Of a DNA stretch of 64,000 bases, positions 24,303 to 32,685 are shown one piece after another. Numbering within the stretch: position 1 is the first letter of the stretch; each line of letters starts with the position of its first letter. The notes under the pieces were generated by a model. That model worked only from the letters and a program-made list of their open reading frames with translations. It had not been told where the DNA came from and did no database searches. Source of the stretch: Halobacteriales archaeon QS_6_71_20 (GTDB lineage Archaea; Halobacteriota; Halobacteria; Halobacteriales; Haloferacaceae); contig PXRU01000017.1 in assembly GCA_003020945.1 (NCBI GenBank), forward strand, positions 62,001 through 126,000, written 5' to 3'. A program made the translations under genes and the position numbers.

Positions 24303-26417
24303 ATGAGCCAGGCCGCCGAGGGACAGGACGTCGACGCCTTCCTCAGCTTCTATCGGACGTACTACAGCGACGAGATCGCGCGCCTCGCCCAGAACTACCC
24401 GAAGGAGCGCCGCTCGCTGTACGTCGAGTACGACGACCTGTACACGTACGACGCCGACCTCGCCGAGCGCTACCTCAACCGTCCGGGCGAGATGCAGGAG
24501 GTCGCCGAGGAGGCCCTCCGGACGTACGACCTCCCGGTCGACATCTCGCTGGGGCAGGCGCACGTCCGCCTCCGCACCCTCCCGCGCGAGAACACGATCG
24601 ACATCCGGGCGGTCCGCGTCAGCGACGACCACATCGGCTCGCTGGTCGCGGTCCAGGGGATCGTCCGGAAGGCGACCGACGTGCGCCCGAAGATCGTCGA
24701 GGCGGCGTTCGAGTGCCAGCGCTGCGGGACGATGACGTACATCCCGCAGAACGACTCCGGCTTCCAGGAGCCCCACGAGTGCCAGGGCTGCGAGCGACAG
24801 GGGCCGTTCCGCGTCAACAACAACGAGTCGAAGTTCATCGACTCCCAGCAGCTCCGCGTTCAGGAGTCGCCGGAGGGACTGCGCGGCGGCGAGACGCCCC
24901 AGAGCATCGACGTGAACCTGGAGGACGACGTCTGCGGGCAGGTGACCCCCGGGGACCACGTCACCGTCGTCGGCCGGCTGGAGATGGAGCAGGTGACCAG
25001 CGGCCAGGAGAAGACGACCGTCTTCGACCCGTACATGGAGGGCGTCTCGGTCGTCATCGAGGACGAGGAGTTCGAGGACATGGACATCACGGAGGCGGAC
25101 AAACGCGAGATCATCGAGCTGTCGGACGACCCCGACCTCTACGAGAAGATGATCGCGTCGGTCGCGCCCGCGATCTACGGCTACGACCAGGAGAAGCTCT
25201 CGATGATCCTCCAGCTGTTCTCCGGCGTCACCAAACATCTCCCCGACGGCTCGCGGATCCGCGGCGACCTTCACATGCTATTGATAGGGGATCCGGGAAC
25301 TGGAAAGTCCCAGCTACTGTCATACATCCAACAGATCGCGCCGCGCTCGGTGTACACCTCCGGGAAGGGCTCCTCGGCGGCGGGCCTCACCGCGGCGGCG
25401 GTTCGCGACGACTTCGGCGATGGCCAGCAGTGGACGCTCGAGGCGGGTGCACTGGTGCTGGCCGACAAGGGGATCGCGGCCGTCGACGAACTAGATAAGA
25501 TGGATAGCAGCGACCGGTCGGCGATGCACGAGGGGCTCGAACAGCAGAAGATCAGCGTCTCGAAGGCCGGGATCAACGCGACGCTGAAGGCGCGCTGCTC
25601 GCTTTTGGGGGCGGCCAACCCCAAGTACGGTCGCTTCGACCAGTACGAGCCGATCGGCGAGCAGATCGACCTAGAGCCCGCGCTCATCTCCCGGTTCGAT
25701 CTCATCTTCACCGTCACCGACAGCCCCGACCCCGAACACGACGCGCGCCTCGCGGACCACATCCTGACGACGAACTACGCGGGCGAGCTGAACACCCAGC
25801 GCGAGGAGGTCGCCACCTCGGAGTTCAGCCAGCAGGAGGTCGACAACGTGACCCGGGAGGTCGCGCCGGCCATCGAGCCGGACCTCCTGCGGAAGTACAT
25901 CGCCCACGCCAAGCGGAGCTGTTTCCCGACGATGACCGACGAGGCGAAGGAGTCGATCCGGGAGTTCTACGTCGACCTCCGGTCGAAGGGGGCAGACGAG
26001 GACGCGCCCGTCCCCGTGACCGCCCGGAAGCTGGAGGCGCTGGTGCGGCTCTCGGAGGCGAGCGCCCGCGTGCGCCTCTCGGACACCGTCGAGCCCTCCG
26101 ACGCCGACCGCGCCATCGAGATCGTCCGCTCGTGTCTGCAGGACATCGGCGTCGACCCCGAGACGGGGGAGTTCGACGCCGACGTCGTCGAGACGGGCCA
26201 GAGCAAGACCCAGCGCGACCGGATCAAGGGGATCAAGGACCTCATCCAGACGATCGCCCAGGAGTACGACGACGAACCCGGCGCGCCGGTGGACACGATC
26301 CTCGAGCGGGCCGACGAGGCCGGGATGGACGCCGAGAAGGCCGAAAAGCAGCTGGAGAAGCTTCGCACTCGCGGCGAGATCTACGAGCCGCAACAGGGCT
26401 ACGTGCGGACGACGTAG
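24303..26417 (+). CDS. mcm: MCM replicative DNA helicase
   Basis: Hexameric 3'-5' replicative helicase. 704 residues, no intein. The N-terminal domain has an OB fold and zinc finger (CQRCGTMTYIPQNDSGF ... CQGC). AAA+ core: Walker A GDPGTGKSQLLSYI, Walker B ALVLADKGIAAVDELDKM, sensor/arginine finger SRFDLIF. A C-terminal winged helix is at about residues 620-704 (LIQTIAQEYDDEPGAPVDTI; EKQLEKLRTRGEIYEP). The stop is immediately followed by the ATG of the next gene, so the downstream unknown gene is likely co-transcribed. Confidence 0.97.
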   Translation: MSQAAEGQDVDAFLSFYRTYYSDEIARLAQNYPKERRSLYVEYDDLYTYDADLAERYLNRPGEMQEVAEEALRTYDLPVDISLGQAHVRLRTLPRENTIDIRAVRVSDDHIGSLVAVQGIVRKATDVRPKIVEAAFECQRCGTMTYIPQNDSGFQEPHECQGCERQGPFRVNNNESKFIDSQQLRVQESPEGLRGGETPQSIDVNLEDDVCGQVTPGDHVTVVGRLEMEQVTSGQEKTTVFDPYMEGVSVVIEDEEFEDMDITEADKREIIELSDDPDLYEKMIASVAPAIYGYDQEKLSMILQLFSGVTKHLPDGSRIRGDLHMLLIGDPGTGKSQLLSYIQQIAPRSVYTSGKGSSAAGLTAAAVRDDFGDGQQWTLEAGALVLADKGIAAVDELDKMDSSDRSAMHEGLEQQKISVSKAGINATLKARCSLLGAANPKYGRFDQYEPIGEQIDLEPALISRFDLIFTVTDSPDPEHDARLADHILTTNYAGELNTQREEVATSEFSQQEVDNVTREVAPAIEPDLLRKYIAHAKRSCFPTMTDEAKESIREFYVDLRSKGADEDAPVPVTARKLEALVRLSEASARVRLSDTVEPSDADRAIEIVRSCLQDIGVDPETGEFDADVVETGQSKTQRDRIKGIKDLIQTIAQEYDDEPGAPVDTILERADEAGMDAEKAEKQLEKLRTRGEIYEPQQGYVRTT

Positions 26418-26753
26418 ATGGACCGCATCTCCGCCCTTCGGAACGTCGAGGACGCGGTCCGCGCGTTCGAGGAGGGCGAGGCCGACCTCGCGGAGACGGA
26501 GCGACGCGTCCGAACTGTCCTGCGGACGTACGCTACGGAGTTCGACCGTGACGACCGCCGCGCGTTCCGCGTCGTTGCGGGCCCGGCGGAGGGACGGGTA
26601 CTCGTCGCCGGCTCCCCTACGGAGGCGCGCGAGCGCGCCGTGGCGCTGGCCCGCGGCGACGCCGTCGCCGACGCCGACGCCGAGGGGGCCGGGGCCCCCG
26701 ACGGGGAGGTCGCCGACGTCTCCCCGGAGGACGTGACGGTCGAACCGCTGTAG
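26418..26753 (+). CDS. Conserved haloarchaeal protein coupled to mcm
   Basis: 111 residues, function unknown. Its ATG abuts the mcm stop (TAGATG). The N-terminal half is helical and charged (VEDAVRAFEEGEADLAETER; RVRTVLRTYATEFDRDDRRA). The middle has a short hydrophobic beta segment (FRVVAGPAEGRVLVAG), and the C-terminus is acidic. Its coupling suggests an accessory role in replication or simply co-expression; this is inference only. Confidence 0.75.
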   Translation: MDRISALRNVEDAVRAFEEGEADLAETERRVRTVLRTYATEFDRDDRRAFRVVAGPAEGRVLVAGSPTEARERAVALARGDAVADADAEGAGAPDGEVADVSPEDVTVEPL

Positions 26754-26814
26754 CCCGCGCCCGAATTTTGTTCGGCCTCGATACGTTTATATTCAATACC
26801 GATCCAGTGAGTGT

Positions 26815-27153
26815 ATGTTGCTGATCGCGACGTACTCGCGCGAGGCCCGAACGACGCTCCGGAACGTCTGCCGGAGCCACGAGGACAGCGTCGTCCGCCG
26901 GTTCGGGCGGGCGGCGCTGCTCGCGGAGACGGAGTGGGCCGCCTTCCTCGCATGTCGGCTCCGCGCGAAACACGGCGCGGACGTCCAGGTGGAGCGCACT
27001 CGGCCGTTCAACGAGTTCGCGGCCGTGCGGCCGGCGGTGCGGGAGGCGGCCGCCGCCTACGAGGAGCGCGACGCCCGGAGCACGCCGTACGAGAAGTTCG
27101 CGGCCGGCGCGGAGTATCCGGACCCGGCCGCCATGCGCGACGTCGAGCTGTGA
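26815..27153 (+). CDS. Conserved haloarchaeal protein in the mcm neighbourhood
   Basis: 112 residues, function unknown. MLLIATYSREARTTLRNVCR at the N-terminus and RRFGRAALLAETEWAAFLA look like a compact alpha/beta fold; the C-terminal stretch is ARSTPYEKFAAGAEYPDPA. A TATA box (CGTTTATATT, about 26784-26793) lies about 25 bases before the ATG, so it has its own leaderless promoter. Its stop overlaps the GTG of the next gene. Confidence 0.78.
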   Translation: MLLIATYSREARTTLRNVCRSHEDSVVRRFGRAALLAETEWAAFLACRLRAKHGADVQVERTRPFNEFAAVRPAVREAAAAYEERDARSTPYEKFAAGAEYPDPAAMRDVEL

Positions 27154-28085
27154 GGCTCCGTCTCGACGGCGGGACGTACCGCGGGCGGGCGGTCGACCTC
27201 CGCGGCTACGTCGCCTCGCCGGCGGCGGCGCTGGACGCGCTTGAGGGCGACAGCGCCGGGGCGGGGCCGCTGGCGACGGTGACGCCGGAGACGCCGCCGC
27301 TGGCGACGGCGCTGGCGGCGGCGGCGCGGAGCCGCGGCCACGACCACCCGGCCGACGAGGCGCGCCGGCAGCTCCGCTCCGAGCTCTCGCGGGCGGAGGC
27401 GGCGGTCGCGGACGCCGAGGACGCGACGGCGGCGCTGACGGCGGCGCGTCGCCGGGCGGCCGAGGCGGGCGACAACGTGGAGCGACTCCGCGAGCGCGTG
27501 GCGACGCTTCGCGGGCGGCTCCAGGCGACCCGCGGCGGTCAGGCTCACGCCTCCGACGCCGAGACCTCGGCGGCCGCCGACGCCGACCACTCCCGCGACG
27601 CCGACGCCGATGCCGATGTCGACGCGGACGGCCGGAGGCGGGGCGGCTCCGAGAAGGAGCTCGAATCGACGTTCGCGTCGGCGACGCGGGCGCTGACGGA
27701 GGCGGAGACGGAGCGCGCCGCCGCCGAACAGGCGCTGGCCCGCGCCCGACGGCGCGCGCGGGCCGAACGCGACGCCAGACAGCGGCGACTCCGCCTCCGA
27801 GACGCGCTCGCCAACCGCCGACGGGAGGCGCGGGCGGCGCTCGCGCGGGCGGTGTACCCCGCGTTCGCCGACGCGCTCGCGGCGGTTCCCGGCGACGCCG
27901 ACCCGGGCGCGGAGCCGGCCGAGTTCGCAGGCGACCCCGTCGCGGGGCAGCTGGCGGCCGTCCGTCTCGCCGAGCGGGCGGAGCCGGTCGTCGTCGCCGT
28001 CGACCGGTTCGACGGGGTCGCCGAGGCGACGCGGCGACTCAACGCGCCGGTCGTGCTCGTCGGCGGCGGGCGCGACGGCGCGTGA
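27150..28085 (+). CDS. Coiled-coil protein of unknown function
   Basis: 311 residues from GTG 27150, overlapping the preceding stop by four bases (GTGA). A short N-terminal beta region (VRLRLDGGTYRGRAVDL) is followed by a long Ala/Arg/Glu coiled coil at about 65-235. That coil is interrupted by an acidic low-complexity insert (DADADADVDADG). A C-terminal globular part (VAVDRFDGVAEATRRLNAPV) resembles a nucleotide-binding or ribosomal L7Ae-like edge. The coiled-coil architecture suggests a structural or scaffold role; no family function known to me. Confidence 0.75.
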   Translation: MRLRLDGGTYRGRAVDLRGYVASPAAALDALEGDSAGAGPLATVTPETPPLATALAAAARSRGHDHPADEARRQLRSELSRAEAAVADAEDATAALTAARRRAAEAGDNVERLRERVATLRGRLQATRGGQAHASDAETSAAADADHSRDADADADVDADGRRRGGSEKELESTFASATRALTEAETERAAAEQALARARRRARAERDARQRRLRLRDALANRRREARAALARAVYPAFADALAAVPGDADPGAEPAEFAGDPVAGQLAAVRLAERAEPVVVAVDRFDGVAEATRRLNAPVVLVGGGRDGA

Positions 28086-28159
28086 GGTCGCGCGGCGAGA
28101 GGCCGGGCGGGGGTCGACCGGGACCGAGGTTTATCGCCGATGACGGCACCACGCCCCCC

Positions 28160-28945
28160 ATGCCGGTCACGATCGACGCGACGGCGACGACCGTCGGGGC
28201 GGCGACGCTCGTCACCGTCCGCGTGCACAACGACGAACCGGTCGCGCGGCGCGTCCGCCTAGCGAACCGTCTCGACGGCGCGGTACTCCCGCCCAGACGT
28301 CACGGCCTGCCGGAGCCGGGCTGGTCGGCCGACGGCTACGTCGGAACGATCCCCGCCGAGGGGACGGTCGGGCTCGGCTACGCCTGCCAGTCGGCGTCGG
28401 ACCCGGACGACAGCGACCGCCCGGTCGAACTGGTCGACGTCTCCGACCCCGACGACGCCGACCCGGCGCCGCTCGACCGCGCCCGTTCGACGCTCCCCGA
28501 CGCGCGTCCGCCGTCGGCCGTCGTCGGCGCGGCTCCCCCCGCAGAGGTCGAGTCCGCCGATCCGGTCGCGACCGGAGCGGACGACGGAGCGACCGGGTTC
28601 GACTCCGACGAGCACTGCGACGACGCCGACCGATCCGAGGCGTCGACCGCCGACGCGACTCAGCCGGCGGCGACCTCCGACGCGGAGCAGGCGGTCGTTC
28701 CGTCGGCCGTCGCCGACTACCTCGCGGACGTGGAGGGGCGCGTGACCGACGCGGAGACGTTCGCCGAGGGCTCGCTCGCGGACGCGACGGCGCTGCTGGA
28801 GGCGGGCATCGACCCCGAGGCGGTCGAGCGGACCGTCGCGGCCGATGCGGCGGCGCTGGCGCGGCTCCGCGAGCGCGCGGCGACGCTCGCGGCGCGCGCG
28901 GCGGCCGTCGAGGTACCGACCGAGACGATGGAGCGGCTGGCGTGA
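28160..28945 (+). CDS. Conserved haloarchaeal protein upstream of a MinD-like ATPase
   Basis: 261 residues. The N-terminal ~90 residues form a beta-rich domain (VTIDATATTVGAATLVTVRV; VRLANRLDGAVLPPRRHGLP). A long acidic disordered linker follows, then a C-terminal helical segment (YLADVEGRVTDAETFAEGSL ... ERLA). Start ATG 28160 is about 27 bases after a TATA-like GGTTTATC. The stop overlaps the GTG of the ParA/MinD gene, so the two are coupled and may act together. Function unknown. Confidence 0.75.
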   Translation: MPVTIDATATTVGAATLVTVRVHNDEPVARRVRLANRLDGAVLPPRRHGLPEPGWSADGYVGTIPAEGTVGLGYACQSASDPDDSDRPVELVDVSDPDDADPAPLDRARSTLPDARPPSAVVGAAPPAEVESADPVATGADDGATGFDSDEHCDDADRSEASTADATQPAATSDAEQAVVPSAVADYLADVEGRVTDAETFAEGSLADATALLEAGIDPEAVERTVAADAAALARLRERAATLAARAAAVEVPTETMERLA

Positions 28946-29604
28946 TCCTCGCGGTCGCGGGCGGGAAGGGCGGCGTCGGGAAGTCGACGCTGGCGTACGA
29001 GCTGGGCGCCGCGCTGGACGCGCTCGTCGTCGACGGCGACCTCGCGATGGCCGACCTGCCGGGTGGGGGCGGGCGGGGACCGGACCTCCACGACGTGCTC
29101 GCCGGGCGGGCCGACCCCGCGGAGGCGGTCAGACCGGGGCCCGTCGACCTGCTCCCCTGCGGGCGGTCGCTGGCGGGCGCGCGGGTCGCGGACGTCCGTC
29201 GGCTCCAGGAGGCGGTCGCCGTTCCCGGCTACGACCACGTCGTGATCGACTCCCCGGCGGGGCTGCGGGTCGACGCGGGCGCGCCCCTGGCCGCGGCGGA
29301 GGCGTGCGTGCTCGTCGCGTCGTCGACGCGGTGGGCGCTCGCGGACGCGATGGCGGCCCGCGAGCTGGCCCGGACGCTCGAGTGCGGGCTCGCGACCGTC
29401 GCGCTCAACCGCGTGGTCGACCGCCCGCCGACGCGCGCGGTCGGGCGGGCGCTGGGCGCCCCCGCGACGGCGGTGCCGGCGGACCCGCGTCTCGCCCGGA
29501 CGCTGGAGACGGGGACGCCGGTCGCGGCGTCGGCGCCGGAGTCGGCGCCGGCGCGCGCCGTCGACGCGCTCGCGGACGCGGTCCGTCGGTGTTCGGTGGC
29601 CTGA
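28942..29604 (+). CDS. MinD/ParA-type ATPase
   Basis: 220 residues, deviant Walker A ATPase: AVAGGKGGVGKSTLAYELG at the N-terminus with both signature lysines, switch region VVDGDLAMADLP and HVVIDSPAGLRVDAG (Walker B-like). It has no clear membrane-targeting helix at the C-terminus. MinD/ParA proteins position cargo on membranes or nucleoid; the partner is not evident, but the coupled upstream gene is the best candidate. GTG start, four-base overlap. Confidence 0.88.
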   Translation: MILAVAGGKGGVGKSTLAYELGAALDALVVDGDLAMADLPGGGGRGPDLHDVLAGRADPAEAVRPGPVDLLPCGRSLAGARVADVRRLQEAVAVPGYDHVVIDSPAGLRVDAGAPLAAAEACVLVASSTRWALADAMAARELARTLECGLATVALNRVVDRPPTRAVGRALGAPATAVPADPRLARTLETGTPVAASAPESAPARAVDALADAVRRCSVA

Positions 29605-29616
29605 CTCCCGGGCCGG

Positions 29617-30477
29617 TCACTCGTCCCGCAGCTCCACGTACGTTGACCGGAGCGTCACCGGCGTCACGTCGGCGACGTCGGCGGCGGCCGCCTGCGTGCA
29701 GTCGACTCCCTCATCGCGCGCGGCGGCGTACAGACACGCGGCGGCGACGCCGCTCGGGTTCCGCCCGTTCGTGAGCCCGCGCTCGGCGGCGGTCTCCACG
29801 TAGTCGCGTGCGGCGCGCTCGACGGACGTGTCGAGGCCCAGCTCGGTGGCGAACCGGGGGAGGTACTCGGCGGGGTCGATGGGGCCGACCGGGAGTCCGA
29901 GCTCGCGGTTCATGGCGTCGAAGGCGGCGCGCAGCTCGTCGGCGTCGGCTTTCGCGTCGGCGACGAGCTCCTCGCGGGTGCGCGCGACGCCCCCGACGCG
30001 ACAGGCGACGTACACGGTCGCGGCGGCGAACCCCTCCAGCGACCGGCCCCGCAGGAGGTCGGCGTCCTGGGCTGACTCGAACAGCGTACAGGCCCGGTCG
30101 CGCAGCGAGTCCGGGAGCTCCGCCGCCGAGACGAGCCGCCTGATCTCGGTGAAGCCGTACACGCGGTTGCGGTCCCGCTTACTGGAGATCCGCGCGCGGG
30201 TGTGCTGTCGGCGCATCCGCGCCCACTGGCGGCGCTTGCGTCCCTTCACCCGGGTGTGGCCGATCTCCGTCGAGAGCCCCCGGTCGTGGCGCGAGCGGGT
30301 CAGCGGCGCGCCCGTCCGCCGGGGGTCGCGGTCGTCGTCGGCGAAGCTGCGCCACTCCGGGCCGCGGTCGATCCGGTCCTCGCTCACGACGAGTCCGCAC
30401 TCGCCACACACCGTCTCGTCGCCGTCCGTGCGCAGTCGTCCCTCGCACTCCGGACACAGGGTCGTGGTCGTCGCCAT
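29617..30477 (-). CDS. tfb: Transcription initiation factor TFB
   Basis: 286 residues. The N-terminal zinc ribbon (CPECEGRLRTDGDETVCGEC) is followed by a B-reader/linker (GPEWRSFADDDRDPRRTGAP, WARMRRQHTRAR), then two cyclin-like repeats (GFAAATVYVACRVGGVARTR; GVAAACLYAAARDEGVDCTQ) that contact TBP and BRE. Haloarchaea carry several TFBs with partly separate regulons; this one, shorter than the usual ~320, may be a specialised paralogue. It faces the unknown gene at 30645 across a region holding a palindrome. Confidence 0.93.
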   Translation of the reverse strand: MATTTTLCPECEGRLRTDGDETVCGECGLVVSEDRIDRGPEWRSFADDDRDPRRTGAPLTRSRHDRGLSTEIGHTRVKGRKRRQWARMRRQHTRARISSKRDRNRVYGFTEIRRLVSAAELPDSLRDRACTLFESAQDADLLRGRSLEGFAAATVYVACRVGGVARTREELVADAKADADELRAAFDAMNRELGLPVGPIDPAEYLPRFATELGLDTSVERAARDYVETAAERGLTNGRNPSGVAAACLYAAARDEGVDCTQAAAADVADVTPVTLRSTYVELRDE

Positions 30478-30551
30478 ACTCGAACGTCGGTCCCGAACCC
30501 ATACTTAGGTGTGGGTGGATCCGGGCAGGCGGACCGCTCCGAACGCCCTCG

Positions 30552-30574
30552 AACGTACCGATAACCGGTACGTT
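30552..30574. promoter_or_regulatory. Palindrome between divergent tfb and downstream gene
   Basis: AACGTACC (30552-30559) and GGTACGTT (30567-30574) form a perfect 8-bp inverted repeat with a 7-base spacer. It lies about 75 bases from each divergent start codon. An A/T-rich GTAGGTTTATG follows at about 30610-30620, 25-30 bases before ATG 30645. It is a candidate operator for autoregulation of tfb or the divergent gene; binding is not shown. Confidence 0.4.
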
Positions 30575-30644
30575 ACATCCTGAAGTCAGGTTATCTCAGA
30601 AATATGCGCCGTAGGTTTATGTCGGATCGGCGGCGAGACCACGT

Positions 30645-31160
30645 ATGACGCTCTCGGAGATCGCCGCGGGGATCGAGGTGACCGCGAGCCAGGAGGAGCG
30701 CGGGGTCGCGACCGTCGACGACACCGACGGCGACCTCGCGACCCGGTTCGCGCCCCACGCCGACGCGCTGCCGTGCACGCCCGCGGCGGCGGCGGTGGTC
30801 GTCGAGAGCCACGCCCGCGGGGGCAGCGTCGGCGACAGCGCCCGCGAGGCCGGCGTCGCCCCGATGACGGCGGCGAAGGCGCTCCACCGCTGTGGGGTCG
30901 ACGGCGTCTCGCCGCTGGGCCCGACTGCCCGACAAGTGGTCCGTGACTGGCTGGCCGGCGGACTCTCCCGGGCGGACGCGCTGGAGCTGACCGGCGGCGA
31001 CGAGGCCGCGTTCGCGCTCGCGGGGTACGTCGAGTCCCACGAGCCGGTCCCGGAGCTGGCGGACGCGACCCGCGGCGCGCTAGAGGACAGTGGGAACGCG
31101 AGCGTCGCCAAGCGGGACGCCCTCGACGGGACGATGAGCTCCGTCTCGGACCTACGCTGA
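30645..31160 (+). CDS. Conserved haloarchaeal protein, probable helix-turn-helix
   Basis: 171 residues, function unknown. The central part, VVVESHARGGSVGDSAREAG then VAPMTAAKALHRCGVDGV, looks like a homeodomain-like helix-turn-helix. A second helical repeat, LAGGLSRADALELTGGDEAA, resembles another. A TATA-like GGTTTATG about 28 bases before the ATG suggests a leaderless transcript. Divergent from tfb. Possibly DNA-binding; no target known. Confidence 0.72.
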   Translation: MTLSEIAAGIEVTASQEERGVATVDDTDGDLATRFAPHADALPCTPAAAAVVVESHARGGSVGDSAREAGVAPMTAAKALHRCGVDGVSPLGPTARQVVRDWLAGGLSRADALELTGGDEAAFALAGYVESHEPVPELADATRGALEDSGNASVAKRDALDGTMSSVSDLR

Positions 31161-31259
31161 CGGCGGTCGGCACGTCCGACGCGACGGTCCCCGGGAATCG
31201 ACGTGGAGAGGTCCGTCCCGGGCGAGGGGTCAGACGTCGTCCGCCCGTCGGCGGCCCGC

Positions 31260-32036
31260 CTACTCCCCGGCGTCGCCGCGCTCGCGGACGCGCCCGACGC
31301 CGGCCCGGACGCGTTCGACGACGCCGTCGGTCTCGAACTCGACGGCCAGTTCCGTCCCGACCAGCGTCCCCGCGGCGTCGACGACCGCCTCGGCGAACCG
31401 GTCGTCGCCGAGGCAGGCGGGGGCGTCCGTCAGCCGGGGCGGCCCCGACGGGACGACCGCGTCCGCGTCGAGACCGTCGCCCGTCGCGCCCACGGCCACC
31501 GTCAGCGGGTCCGTGTCGGGCGCGTCGACGTCGCGGAGCGCGTCCAGCTGCCTGTGTACGCCGTCGACGCCGTGGTCGGTGTCCGGCGCGACCAGCGCCA
31601 CCCGGTCGACGGCGTGTACCGCGGCGACGGCCTGGTTGGCCGCGATCGGCGGCGCGTCGACGAGCACGTGGTCGAACTCCCGCCCCGCCTCGGCGACGCG
31701 CTCCTCGAACGCCCGGGCCGGCTCGGCGGCCTTCGCCCGGGCGACCCGCTCGAACGGGGCGCGGGCCGGAGCGAGCGCGACGCGCCCCCCGACCGGGAGG
31801 TCGAGGCCGTACAGCCCGTCGGCCAGCGGGCGCTCGGGATCGAGACACAGCGCGGTCACGTCGGGATCGATCCGGCCGTCGACGAGTTCGCTCAGCCCCT
31901 GCGTGGCGTAGGCGGCGTCGAGTACGGCGACGTCGCGGCCGGCGCGCGCGAGCGCGGCGGCACACTCCACGGCGGTGCGGGTCGTGCCGGCGCCGCCGAC
32001 GGCGCCGACCAGCGCCAGCGTCTCGGTGTCGTCCAT
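31260..32036 (-). CDS. ParA/MinD-like ATPase homologue with altered Walker A
   Basis: 258 residues. The fold is recognisable (VGAVGGAGTTRTAVECAAAL; DVAVLDAAYATQGLSELVDG; FDHVLVDAPPIAANQAV; RVALVAPDTDHGVDGVHRQL). However, the KGGxGKT motif reads VGGAGTTRT, lacking both the signature and P-loop lysines, so ATP hydrolysis is doubtful. It faces away from the unknown gene at 30645 and has its own promoter (AACTATTTGTC on the minus strand, about 25 bases before ATG 32036). A regulatory or sensing role is possible; function unknown. Confidence 0.8.
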   Translation of the reverse strand: MDDTETLALVGAVGGAGTTRTAVECAAALARAGRDVAVLDAAYATQGLSELVDGRIDPDVTALCLDPERPLADGLYGLDLPVGGRVALAPARAPFERVARAKAAEPARAFEERVAEAGREFDHVLVDAPPIAANQAVAAVHAVDRVALVAPDTDHGVDGVHRQLDALRDVDAPDTDPLTVAVGATGDGLDADAVVPSGPPRLTDAPACLGDDRFAEAVVDAAGTLVGTELAVEFETDGVVERVRAGVGRVRERGDAGE

Positions 32037-32116
32037 ACGCCGAGTCCGTCCACATCCGACAAATAGTTTCGTGGTCTCGTCACCGAAACCAGCGGTCGCC
32101 GTGACCGGGATCGAGT

Positions 32117-32539
32117 CTACTCGCCCGCGATCTCGTCCGCGAGCGCGTCGAGTTCGTCGTCGCTCACGTCGGGGCGGGAGCCGGCGGCGACGTGGATCGG
32201 CCCGCCGCCGTCGTCGGCGAACCGCGGGATGACGTGGACGTGTACGTGGGGCACCTCCCGGCCCGCCTCGGGACCGTCGTTGACGCCGATCGTGTGGGCG
32301 TCGGCGTCGACGGCCGCCTCGATCCGCGGCGCGAGCTCGTGAACCAGCTCGAAGACGGCGCCCGACTCCGCGGCCGATAGCTCCGCGAGGCGTCCGCGGT
32401 GTGCCCGCGGGACCACCAGCGTGTGGCCGGGCGCCATCGGGTTCGTGTCGAGGAACGCGATCGCGTCGTCGGTCTCGGCGACGATCCGGCCGGGGATGTC
32501 GCCCGCGATGATCGAGCAGAAGACGCAGTCGTCGCTCAT
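32117..32539 (-). CDS. HIT-family nucleotide hydrolase/transferase
   Basis: 140 residues. The histidine triad is HVHVHVIPRF near the C-terminus; zinc ligands are in CVFCSIIAGDIPGRIVAE at the N-terminus, and AFLDTNPMAPGHTLVVPRAH is the family core. HIT proteins of the Hint/HinT type hydrolyse aminoacyl- or acyl-adenylates. ATG 32539 gives MSDDCVFCSIIAGD, the standard start. The 146 bases before the uracil glycosylase stop show no gene. Confidence 0.93.
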   Translation of the reverse strand: MSDDCVFCSIIAGDIPGRIVAETDDAIAFLDTNPMAPGHTLVVPRAHRGRLAELSAAESGAVFELVHELAPRIEAAVDADAHTIGVNDGPEAGREVPHVHVHVIPRFADDGGGPIHVAAGSRPDVSDDELDALADEIAGE

Positions 32540-32685
32540 GTCCGCCCGTTCCCGGGGCGAGGGCTTGAACGTGAGGGTGGTCGTCGGGGTCGCCGCGACC
32601 GCGGCCGCGACGGCGTTCGCCGCGGGTCTCCGTGGACGTGTGACCGCCGCGGGGACGTGCCGCCCGCCGCGACACCCGCCGCCGC

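Noticed and set aside
24303-26417. Intein in mcm
   Set aside because: Haloarchaeal mcm genes can carry inteins, but the Walker A to arginine-finger region reads continuously at normal length.
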